Made by a program: the position numbers and the translations under genes. DNA of 64,000 nt from Fasciola hepatica (lineage: Eukaryota; Platyhelminthes; Trematoda; Plagiorchiida; Fasciolidae): the NCBI GenBank assembly GCA_948099385.1, contig CANUEZ040000213.1, forward strand, positions 682,001 through 746,000. The letters are read 5' to 3'. Under the pieces are notes generated by a model. It had not been told where the DNA came from. It was given only the letters and a program-made list of their open reading frames with translations, and ran no database searches. Within the stretch, counting starts at the first letter, position 1. Each line of letters starts with the position of its first letter. Shown here piece by piece: positions 23,031 through 32,699 of this stretch.

Positions 23031-23245
23031 GAAGAAGCTGGCATCAGTACTGGCTTTCGTTAGTGCTACTCGCCTCTCTGGTTGGGGTCAAAGGAACGTG
23101 GATTATAGTTGGTTAGACAATTTGAGGAACAATGGTCAGAATAGAAGTCAGTGACTCGAATGCTTTGCTGTCTGCTCGTCAAACTCTCGTGCCAACCACT
23201 CACGAAAATGTCATTTCGACAAACAAAATTACAAGGCGACATCAC

Positions 23246-23254
23246 ATATATATA

Positions 23255-23305
<51 letters not shown>

Positions 23306-23306
23306 T
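23246..23306. repeat. (TA)n microsatellite, about 60 nt
   Basis: TA run with two TGTA interruptions, located just after the Gypsy RNase H remnant. The same place in copy II (about 44115) has no such run. Confidence 0.9.
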
Positions 23307-23689
23307 GGTACGTGGATTCACCGTCCGCACAGATCACCAGTCCCTCCAGTGTTTAAAGACTTTCAAGGATGAGGAGAGCCAGAATGCACTTTGAAAAGAA
23401 ATTCTATTAGTGTAAGATTTCGAAAGCCGCTATCCAATGCTGATTCACTAGCACGTAGATCTGCACTTCATCACAAACGCTGTTCAACATGCACCAGACA
23501 AAATTTAGCATCAGTGAAAGTACAATGAGCGGAATAGGAAAAATGGCAACAAGAATAGGAGGCTGGCGAATAGACGAGTCTTATCTACGAGGATCTGCTC
23601 GCAGGGGCAAAAAGACCATCGAGGAAGGAGAATGAGAATTAAAGTTCTGAAACACATGGCCACGCACGTGGGTAATGTGGGACCTGCTG

Positions 23690-24308
23690 GTGATGGCGGA
23701 GCGAGTGAAATTCGTCCATTATGGACCAAATTGTTTCGTTCAGATGGTCGTTCCTCAGGCTCTAGTATGGGGAATATTCCAGGACCTGCACATTGATCTG
23801 GAGCAAACTGCCGCTGGACACCAATTTTTGTGAACACAAGTACACAGGCACGTCGTTCTCTTATATGATGTTTGAACGCTGCAGTACTTTCAAAAACCCG
23901 CTTCGAGTCAACCGGGAAGCGCTGCGGGAGATAGTTTATAGATATTAAAGAGAGTTTTTCAACAGGGAATCCTCCAGCCCTCTCCTGAAGACTATTTATA
24001 AGATATGACCCCACAAACGCAACCAAATCCAGTGATACCTTCAAAATTTTACAACGAGTGGTACGGGCTTTTCACAGTAGAACGAGTGTTATTGGGCTCT
24101 AACCGTGTCATCCGAGACGTCCGAAGCACGCAAAATTCGTTCATTTTGTAGTTTTATCAACTGGGGAGATACGAAGATGAGTCAGACCAGCCAATAGAGC
24201 ACGATGGTTCTGAGTCAAGTAAACCTGATGAAACGGTCGAGATGGAGGCTGCGAGTAAATGAGGAATGGCATATGCGTGGGGGACGACTTTCATTGAACG
24301 GGGAGCAG
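23690..24308 (+). pseudogene. Gypsy integrase remnants: zinc-binding and C-terminal parts
   Basis: At 23745-23825 MVVPQALVWGIFQDLHIDL and TAAGHQF resemble the integrase H-H-C-C start (V-V-P-x-x-L...L-H-x...G-H-x-G). The catalytic core is absent. At 23995-24150 EWYGLFTVERVLLGSNRVIR matches the W-x-G-P-F/Y-x-V module at the integrase C-terminus. It is followed by an acidic tail (GRYEDESDQP) and a polypurine tract. Frame breaks throughout. The antisense 177-codon frame at 23511-24044 is a by-product. Confidence 0.55.
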
Positions 24309-24352
24309 TGTAAGGTGATACCGAAGATGATCGCCGTGAAGTACCTGATTAT
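24309..24352 (+). repeat. Truncated Ty3/Gypsy 3' LTR start
   Basis: The first 44 bp of the LTR (tgtaaggtgataccgaag...) after the same polypurine-like tract as at 27541, then an abrupt switch to module D sequence (aaacatgctaaaaccg). Marks a recombination breakpoint. Confidence 0.55.
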
Positions 24353-25265
24353 GAAACATGCTAAAACCGTTCCCATTCTGAGCTTGCTGTGAGCTCATTT
24401 ACACCGACTTTACGCATGATTCGTAATCTGTGATCAGTCAAGCATCGGAGACAAGAGTCATCAATACTGGTGGTATTTCGGTGATTGCTGAAGTTAAGTG
24501 CTGTATGCCTAATGTCGGTGAATTATTGTCAACAATATCTAAGACGATACTAGCAAACTAGGATGGACGGAGGAGCGTGCGGTGATGAATAGGTCAAAAG
24601 GTTATGCGCATTAGGAATACAAATGAAACAAAAGGTGTGACTAAAACTCACAGTTGTTCGGTGTTCTTATGATCAGGAAATGAGCGTCGAAGAGCCAATA
24701 TCCGCCAATGTCTTCAGTTCAGTTCGGTCTGACAGCCATCCGTTGAACAGAACAGGATGGTATTGAGCGAAGTGCCAAGAGATGCCGTTGAAGCCTCTAA
24801 AATGTTTTTTTTCACTCAGTTAGTTCCGACCGATATAATTCCAACACACTCCAGAGCAGAAGATGAGGCCGTGCCAGAATGAAAGCTTTATTTACAGCCT
24901 CTTTGTATTGCGCGGTGTTGACGTTCAAAAGGTGTGTAAGTTTTACATTGAAACGTCGGTACAACAAAGGAGTGTCGCACCAAGGGACGTTGAAAATCAT
25001 GGAAAAGTCGGAAATGTACAGGTACCTACAAACTCAAATCGGTCAACAAACAAAACTGGATTTGTGTTCTCCGATTTGCGCTACAGATTCGCGGATGTAA
25101 AATAAACCGAGAAGTGAAGCATATGTTAGCAAAACGAAAGTGTTCAACATGTCTCCGACACTGAAACCAATTCAAACCATGAGCACCGTCAAGTCTAATC
25201 AGAACGTTTCCAACATAAGCCTTACTTCCTGAATAGGCCCTTAGTGAGCAGCGACATATACTGAG
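24353..25265. repeat. Module D, partial and rearranged (second passage)
   Basis: 24353-24535 and 25028-25265 match the two ends of the middle of module D. The 490 bp between them (24536-25027) are unlike the other copies and carry no recognisable gene. At 25265 the module D sequence (gagtgatcc) changes directly into PLE-B 3' flank (agaaaattagtacg). Confidence 0.7.
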
Positions 25266-25623
25266 TGATCCAGAAAATTAGTACGTACTCGAATCGTGGC
25301 AATTTTACATCTCAATCTGACTAGGTCATCGAGAGACCTAATGGTTGATTTCGGGAGACGAGATCTGAGGAAATTTAGGCATGCTTTTCCCGAAATAATC
25401 TTGAAAAGAAAAGCCACAGTTGCAACATTGCACGATTCATGTCCGGGACGATTTCGCTGCATCTCAACATGGTGCACACTGCACAACCATACTGTTTATC
25501 TAAGTTCATGTAAAACCATAATTTTCGATAAATATAGGGGAAATTTCAATAGTCAAGTTACGTCACCATGGTAAAGACACATGAACAAAGAACTGTTTTC
25601 GCTGACACAATATTAGATTTCCA
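25266..25623 (-). repeat. PLE-B 3' flank / untranslated region
   Basis: About 360 bp downstream (in element orientation) of the PLE-B stop, matching 50822-51181, where it again follows the PLE-B C-terminus. Conservation with the element at two sites marks it as element sequence. Confidence 0.65.
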
Positions 25624-26300
25624 TCAATGTATGGCAATGGTTTGAACAAACCTCAAAAGCCTGGTATTCTTTGCCACGTGAATGACCCGAAACGCAGTGC
25701 TTCGGTCAGCTGGATGTTGCGTCATCAGAAGATGACGAGCGACGGCCGACGACGGGATCTTATGGTTTCGAACGTTGTCATTATGCCTTTGATCTGACCC
25801 TGATTGCATCACAAAACGTTGTACCCAATTTGGAATATATTCAATCACTCGGTTACGTAACTGCCGCTCTGTTCGACCCACGTAGGTTGCTCCGCGACTA
25901 AACTGAAATTGGTAAATCAGATTCGATTTGGTGTACAGAGGTAGACGTTGTTTCACCGACGGTGTGGGGATCTCAATCGTTCGATGAACAATTCTGGGGT
26001 CAGCTGCATAATATGTTCGGGCAAACGCTGATCCAAGTGGTCGTTTGAGCAAGCAATTGATGTCATCACGTTTGACTGGAAGACAAATGGTGACTAGTAG
26101 TTTTTCTGCTGACGAATTCGTTTGTCTGATCACTTTAGGCTTGCTGTGCCTTTCGATAAATGCGTCGGGATAAGCGTTTCTAGTCAAAGATTTATTCAGC
26201 TGTCGTAGTTCGTTGTCAATCATGTCTTCTGTGCAGATATGTCGTGCTGTTTGAAATAGTGTTCGGACCAGACCACGTTCATATTCCACAGACGCAAAGC
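25624..26300 (-). pseudogene. Penelope-like element PLE-B, C-terminal half with GIY-YIG
   Basis: A 221-codon open frame (26289-25624), the longest intact piece of PLE coding in the window. It begins with YERGLVRTLFQTARHICTED, continues through ARTYYAADPRIVHRT, and has the best GIY-YIG endonuclease remnant: YQFQFSRGATYVGRTERQL, then EYIPNWVQRF and AVARHLLMTQHPADRSTAF. The usual C-x-C pair before the GIY-YIG core is lost (F and R instead). The 5' end is truncated at about 26300 against Gypsy integrase. Confidence 0.85.
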
Positions 26301-26439
26301 TGTCATATCGCGGTTCGGGCCATTTGGGAAGCGCTGCGTTTTTTAATTGCGGGTTACTTAGACGAATTCTTTTTGTGTGGATGTCGAAGTCCTGCTGGCA
26401 GAATGCTCACAGTCCATTGATACGTACTTGTGTTGATTG

Positions 26440-27540
26440 GCTACTTTGCTGTGTGGTGCTAATCTATCGCCGTATGACAACTGATGCGGTTCCGGCAGCT
26501 AATGCCATCATTCATCATCCGATATATCAGTGAGGTGTTCTGAAATTCAGGCAAAGTGTCGTACTTCGAGAGTGCAGTGCTGCTGGAACTTTGTCAATTT
26601 CTAGGACTAGAGAAAAATAGAACTACAAACTATTCTGCGCAGGGAAATGGGCTTATTTCACAATTGAAGGCTTTCAACGGTCGAAATTCTCATGATGTGG
26701 AAAATCCACTTGTAATTTTCACATCGAAATGTCTGTCGCCGCGAGCCGGAATCGGACCGGCCACCCTCCACGTACCGGGTAAAAGCTCCACCAGATGAGT
26801 TATCACGGTCCGGACGGCCAGCTGTGAATAAAGTAAGTGAATATTCGGTGACGCATGAACCATTATTCCAGTGATGCACAGTAACTATCCTGGTTTTAAT
26901 CACTGGGCTAGCCTCGTCGGTCACTTTCCATTAGGGCGAGCAACACACAAATGAAACTGCTTATTGCCACTTTGTCCCATTGCTTACCGTGGTGCCATCC
27001 ACAGTTCTACTGGACAAAAGCCACACTTTTATGGAAAGGAATTGAAATACGACGCCCCAAAAACAGACGACCAAGTTGTGTCAACAATCAGTAAATGGTT
27101 GTCGTGGGTATGTCTGCAACGTGTTGGCCAAGCTGAAGCAAGCCAGCCAATCATCTCGTAGTCATATGGAGATAGCTTATAGATATTAAAGAGAGTTTTT
27201 CAACAGGAAATCCTCCAGCCCTCTCCTGAAGACTGTTTATAAGATATGACCCCACAAACGCAACCAAACCCAGTGATACCTTCAAAATTCCACAAAGAGT
27301 GGTACGGGGTTTTCACAGTAGAACGAGTGTTATTTGGCTCTAACCGTGTCATCCGAGACTTCCGAAGCACGCAAAATTCGTTCATTTTGTAGGGGGAGAT
27401 ACGAAGATGAGTCAGACCAGCCAATATAGCACGATGGTTCTGAGTCAAGTATACCTGATGAAACGGTCGAGATGGATGCTGCGAGTAAACGAGGAATGGC
27501 ATATGCGTAGGTGAAGATACTTTCATTGAACGGGGAGCAG
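26440..27540 (+). pseudogene. Gypsy integrase core and C-terminus, interrupted by a SINE
   Basis: Order of motifs: MTTDAVPAANAI (about 26476), FESAVLLELCQFLGLEKNR and TTNYSAQGNGLI (26562-26660), matching the integrase core F-E-S-x-L-F-x-x-L-C-x-x-L-G-I-x-K-x-R-T-T-x-Y-H-P-Q-x-N-G-L-V-E. The final catalytic glutamate is not kept (NGLISQ). A SINE-like insertion (26690-26950) follows. Then AYRGAIHSSTGQKPHFYGKE (26982-27040), the A-Y-R-x-x-x-H-x-S-T-G motif, and KFHKEWYGVFTVERVLFGSN (27280-27340), the GPY/F module. An acidic tail and a polypurine tract lead directly into the 3' LTR. Inactive. Confidence 0.8.
26690..26950 (-). mobile_element. tRNA-derived SINE-like insertion in Gypsy integrase
   Basis: About 260 bp absent from the otherwise matching site at 44180. 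Read on the minus strand, 26820-26737 carries a box-B-like GGTCCGATTCC (26748-26758) and an upstream box-A-like TGATAACTCATCTGG, the layout of a tRNA-type RNA polymerase III promoter. Poly(A) and target-site duplications are not clear. Confidence 0.5.
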
Positions 27541-27810
27541 TGTAAGGTGATACCGAAGATGATCGCCGTGAAGTACCTGATTATGGACTTGTCACAAAAA
27601 ATCGTCTCTATTAGTGTTATTTCAGGTCACACAACTAGTGTGGTAAAGAATTCGGAATTGCAAGATACTGAGTGCAAGAACCAGGACACTCCTCGTATAA
27701 TGTTGGCATTCTGTGACGACACTACCCTGCCCTTTGACAGTGTCTCTATTTGTTCCTTAATATAAGTTCCGTTCAAAACACCAAGGGTTCTTCCCTTCTG
27801 ATCTCATGCA
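27541..27810 (+). repeat. Ty3/Gypsy 3' LTR
   Basis: Begins tgtaaggtgatacc directly after the purine-rich aacggggagcag, which looks like a polypurine tract. It ends ctcatgca and aligns with the 5' LTR at 9162-9440. It follows integrase C-terminal coding remnants in the correct order. The sequence after it (27811-27900) matches 10400-10490, the start of module C, so module C is probably the right flank of the original insertion. No target-site duplication is evident (ggcta on the left, ggtaa on the right). Confidence 0.65.
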
Positions 27811-30166
27811 GGTAAACTTCCATTTTTTCGTGATGGAGAGGAAGCGCACGCTCATAACCAAGAACTATGAATGCTCCAATGAACGAAAGGAATATAAAAT
27901 TATGAAAACAGTTAGCCTTGCAATTGCTCAGTCAATACCTTTGAAAGTGAGGGTTGATTGTAGCATAGGCTAGTGTTCTTCAACGGTCAGTCAGTGTAGC
28001 AAGGCAATCGAATGATATGTTTCGTCAAGTTCCATAAGAGAAGGAACAAAAGGGGGCAGTAAAACACATCATACTGTTCTCTAGTTTGGCATTTTTGAAA
28101 CCACAGACCATTCCAAAAGCCGTTCCGTACAACTGTTTCTTATCTCACCTGATTTTTAGTGAATATGAAGCTTTCTAAGGTGTCCGTCTGTATCTGCACG
28201 AAGATGCTGAAAGCAAAGACCCCGCCGGAGGGCCGACCTTAGGTAATTTATCCTTCGCTGAAAGGCCTAAAGGTTAACGTCCTAAAGCAGGTTATACAGC
28301 TTGCTACACAGAAATGCTGTGTGCATACCAAAAGAGTCGCATCCTCATTGCATAAACATTAATTAGTGACCAGTTGAGAATAGTTGACAGCTTTAAGCAT
28401 ATCATTATGGGAGTTATAACGGTTGTTGTGGGAGACCAGTGGAGAGACCAGTCACATGAAGGGCACTGGATACCGGACTTACTTCCTTCAACTTATTACC
28501 CTTGTCTCTGCCACAAAATGTGACCATACACGGAAGGACGAATGTACTGCGCTAAGATATGTAATCTTTTACTTCAAGGTTGCTAGACCTGGGAAATGCC
28601 CTTTTTCCTCTGTCGGGCCTAAAGCTTGAAGCATTGAAAGTAAGCCTGTTTGTTAATTGACGTTCTAATATACGTTAGACTACGACTTCAAAGAAGACTG
28701 CCACCATTTTAGTTTCTTCCCAGGGATTAACTATAAGCTTCCCTCACTACTTATAACCCTATTTTCCAGGATGTTCATCTTTTCAACGGAAGGGACAGAT
28801 TCCATGAACATAACAGTTGACGGTATATTTAGTGGTTGCAGATGACCACTTTGAAATCGGGAATGGATTAGTCATATACCAGTCAGGAATTGTAACAAGT
28901 GTTATCTACCTTGGAATATGAACACGGGTAACATCTTTCAGGACAGCCACGAGCTAAAGATTTCAAATACGTTGTACAAACTTTGCATCGCATTAATTGA
29001 GGGCTTGAATTTAGAGTTTCTATTTCCAAGTCTTTAGCACGACGACCTTGCTCAAACAAAACTCAGAACGTGTGGATATACCCTAGGGAATAATGATTTC
29101 GATTACTGATAGGTGCGTATCCTTTCTCATTTAAGGAGAACTTATTCAGCATGGAAAGCAAACAGACTAATTTACAATTTGTCCTGCAGGTTCACAACAG
29201 TTTAACATTTATAAAATAAATCATTTTTAGTTTAGGGAAATTGCGCTCGGCTTTATGAACAAACCTCTTGGAATATGACTGTTTAGCTCTAAACCGAGGA
29301 CCAGAAAGAGCACAGCGACTGACATGTTTGCTCAGCAAGTTTGAAACTGACAAGAAGGATGATAATATTATTAAATTTTCTTTTGCTTAATATATTGCGC
29401 TATAACGAGCGTATCCAATAGAATCGTGTGTGCGAATAATCACGTGAACGGTAACGGAACGAATGATGTTTGCCGGTAGATCGTCCAACGACACACTCCG
29501 TTCAAAATGACCCAGGAAAGTGCAGTTCCTCTGCCGTAGATTTATGTAATTTTCACCTTCGTTTTTCAAGCTTTCATAGTAAACACTTGTACACACCCAC
29601 ACCCGTACTACCGAACGAATAGCATCGGACTGTTCAACCCACTGCTCGGGTCATTGTGATTCATCCATCAAGTACTGAACAACTCCTTTCGCCCAAATGA
29701 TTTATTTTAATTTCTGCGCTCTCATCGAATCATTCAAACTAATAAATTTTCCATTTATTTGAAGTAATAGAAAACGCTGTCAAGGATACCAGGAATCAAT
29801 TCTATCACAATCTCAATGAAAATTTCCGTTGATTCATGAAAATTCATGCTGCAGAGAGAAAAGTCTTTTCACTTCATCCTTTAAGCATTTACTACGTAGT
29901 ACGGAGTAACTGGGAATAAATATAGATCTAGATAATATGATCTATCATTTGCAAATAGTTCTAGATAACAGAGTTGAATAAACATGCAATAATCCCGGGG
30001 TCTTTACTACATACTAAAATCTAATGATCCTTTTCAACTCTGGTGTGAAATTATATGTGAATTGTGTGGCCAGTAAGAAGGAGTAGACATGTGCTAAAGT
30101 TGGGTGCGTGAAATGTCATAAGATTGATGAGTTTGACAATAGAAAGTACAGAGGGAAACTCTTGTT

Positions 30167-30478
30167 ATGGCCACGGAAACAACAACAACGATTCCACAAG
30201 ACCGTCCCACGAAACTGTTATTGTTATTGCCGTGGCTCTCACCTTCGAACTTCTACGGCTTCTGCCATCAAGCGTAACTGCCTACGTGGTCGTTTGCTGT
30301 GAACTGCACAAGTGGTCAGGACCGTCACCGAATCGATTGGCTGTCTACTATCAAACAAGTGTTGCAAGATTGTGTCTTTGATAGTGTGAACTGTTCCCTT
30401 GCGAAGAAGGATAGGAAAATGTCCTTCTGTCTCTGGGAACGACAAACATACCTGTCCACGGGATTATTGTTTGAATGA
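30167..30478 (+). pseudogene. Interrupted counterpart of the 103-codon frame (copy I)
   Basis: Same sequence as 54608-54919 with an in-frame TAA at 30275-30277. The remaining codons are open to 30478 with a few substitutions (for example S-L-A-K for S-F-A-K). Confidence 0.25.
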
Positions 30479-30785
30479 GTGCAAAAGTAATTACAACTGG
30501 TTCCTGGGCCCGTGAATAGTTCGCAAATTCGCCTACTTCAATAATTATAAATATTCGTTTCTCTTTGCAACCTTATTTATTTCCTTTGGGTAAATAAGAT
30601 TTGTCGTTTACACGGACTTCGACATTTATTCTTCTTCTACATAGAAATTTCATATTCCCGGAGCCGTCTCACATTTCTACATGAGTTTTCGCATCGAATG
30701 CATCACGTCACTGGCGAATGATCTCTTATTTATGGTTATCTTTGGTTCATTGTTTCGACTTTGAGCGCTTTTGTTTCCCATCTGA

Positions 30786-30793
30786 TATAAAAG
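30786..30793 (+). promoter_or_regulatory. TATA-like box, module F (copy I)
   Basis: TATAAAAG within ctgatataaaagg, kept exactly in copy II. About 670 bp upstream of the candidate exon at 31462, with a donor-like aacag/gtgcgt at 30868-30873 between. Suggestive only. Confidence 0.25.
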
Positions 30794-31461
30794 GAGTGGC
30801 CACTTTTGAAGAAATCATAATTTTGTTGATATACTAGTGCTCCGTATTAACCCACTTCCACCTGAACAGGTGCGTTGGGATCTCTAGTCTCACAGTGAAT
30901 TTACAATAAATCACAGGTCTTTCATATCTACTATGGGGCTGGTTTTACTCTATAAGCAAAAGTATCAATAAAACCTATGAAATCCATTCGCCTTTTCGAA
31001 TAGGTTCGTGATAGAAAATCTGTTAGGCTCTGCCCACCTGTCTGATCTGGGTTGCCTGTGTACTCTTTCAGCATGACGAACTAAGTCTTATTGACTGATT
31101 CGGGGAACAAAACTTTGGTTGTTTCGTAGGACATATTTCACCATTATTTTAATGACCCGGTGTTTTTGAACAAACATATTGTCACCCCGGGAGCAACAAA
31201 TAAAATTATGCTGCCAATCCCGATAAACGGCTGATTTTAACCTTACAGCCGGATTTCTGAACGTAATTTGTGAAGTAACGATAGGCTGTAAAATGACTTC
31301 GACTACTCTAAACTGAGGTCAGTAGTTTCGGCTTTTGCTGAAGGTGTAAAATAACTCCACCATTGATCCCGACAGGTATAATTGAATACTCGCTGATTTT
31401 TAGCTTTTATTTGTATTTTCTGCTTTCTCATCTTGTGTGGGCTCTTACCATTTATTTCTAG

Positions 31462-31612
31462 AGTAAAATTCGTTTGCGGATTCAGTCTTGTACGAATGTT
31501 CCTCCGAAAGACTTACGAATAAACTGTGTGGAGCAGACCCCAAAGATACAGACGGCCAATACACTTACAAGGAGAGCGCTGGCAGTATTTGACCCGAGTC
31601 GAATCATCACAG
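31462..31612 (+). CDS. Candidate internal exon of an unknown gene (copy I)
   Basis: A 151-nt stretch open in one frame for 50 codons, preceded by a good acceptor (ccatttatttctag) and followed by a good donor (cacag/gtatgtg). It reads RIQSCTNVPPKDLRINCVEQ, later NTLTRRALAVFDPSRIIT. No family recognised. In copy II the length, splice signals and frame are kept. Differences are an N-terminal change (TN to KY) and a silent ctt/ctc. No partner exon can be assigned with confidence. Confidence 0.35.
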
Positions 31613-32690
31613 GTATGTGAATTGCCGGGTCATAGCAGAATGTTTTTTTACAATGAAATATGAGCTTTTCTGATCCACCAGTTAGTGGTTTATACTTCTC
31701 GGGTGTGAACTGCTAACGACCGAGTTCTACCTTGTCTATTCATAAGATATGGGCTTAGGGCTATTTCACGAAAATCTCACAGTCAAACTGGTGTATGACG
31801 CTCCAGTAGTTCTCAAGGGCAATGTCAAGTGGGTTCTCCATACGATGGTGTTGATATGACCGGGATTTTTAGACCTCGGAACTGCCGTATACAAGTGTGG
31901 AGCTCATCATGCTTCAACTTTGATTCAAGTTTCATTAAGGATTCAAAGCATCTGAAGTGCAGCTGATAGCGAAACAGCTGTGACGTTCTTTCGTGGAGTT
32001 CCAGTGGGTAATAGGCGTTGACACTAGATGCTGAATCTTATCGTATAAGAGAAACTAGCAAAGTATCACATGGATAATTTTTACATGGTCGGACTGATAA
32101 CTGAGAGTTAGTATCACAATAATTTAAGGCACGTCTTCATCGCTCAAGTTATACTTCCGAATACCAGTGAAGGGCAACTGGGAGAAAGCACTATTTGAAG
32201 GTAATTTATTCAGGCCGCTATTTTAGAAGTGTTATGCTTTTTTCATTCGAAAACATGACTCATGTCATTCATTGAAACGATCCAGGATAGAAAACAAGCT
32301 TGATTTTGGTGTTTTATCCAAGGTTTATTTACATCACGTTGTATAAATCAAGCATACAAAAGCCATTCTTGTTTCGTTTTTCCCGTGTTAACTGACGTTT
32401 CTGAATTTTTATAATGAGCTACAATGAGGTAAGACGTTCACTAACAGAGTTCACGTTGAAGCTGTCGTAAATCAAGAAAGCGATGGATCAGGGACCTGCA
32501 GGGATGGTTTTGTGAGTTGTTCAACCTAGAAGAGATCCATTTCTCCATGATGTTTGCCTTTTTGGTTCGGCTGCTTGTGATCTGGCTGTTTGATCAGATC
32601 TGCCAAGCCAGAAGTGTTCTTCGTCTAGTTCGACCAAATCACGACCGCTCTCAGTCCGTGTATAAACCAGGTTAGTTGTCGTTCTCAGTT
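31613..32690. other. Module F middle (copy I), no gene recognised
   Basis: Non-coding by inspection; counterpart 56054-57160. A 36-codon frame beginning MGLGLFHENLTVKLVYDAPV (31750-31860) is identical in copy II but too short to call. Copy II has about 30 extra bp at about 56172-56201. Confidence 0.5.
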
Positions 32691-32699
32691 TTTCAATCG

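Larger units (their letters stand above)
27906..31461. repeat. Module F left part (copy I), no gene recognised
   Basis: Matches 52267-55902 at a nearly constant offset of about 24.4 kb with scattered substitutions. No transposon coding or family match found. Contains the TATA-like element at 30786 and the interrupted frame at 30167-30478. Frame 29387-29602 (-) is conserved in both copies but unassigned. Confidence 0.7.

Noticed and set aside
23511..24044. 177-codon minus-strand open frame with a hydrophobic end
   Set aside because: It lies antisense to Gypsy integrase motifs readable on the plus strand (MVVPQAL, EWYGLFTVERV), is not conserved as a frame in 27180-27540, and matches no family.
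24222..24245. CTGATGAAAC as a hammerhead core
   Set aside because: There is no room for stem II between CTGATGA and GAAA; the sequence is part of the Gypsy integrase tail.
9157..27815. Target-site duplication of the Gypsy element
   Set aside because: The five bases outside the LTRs (ggcta and ggtaa) agree only partly, and the LTRs probably derive from different duplicated copies.
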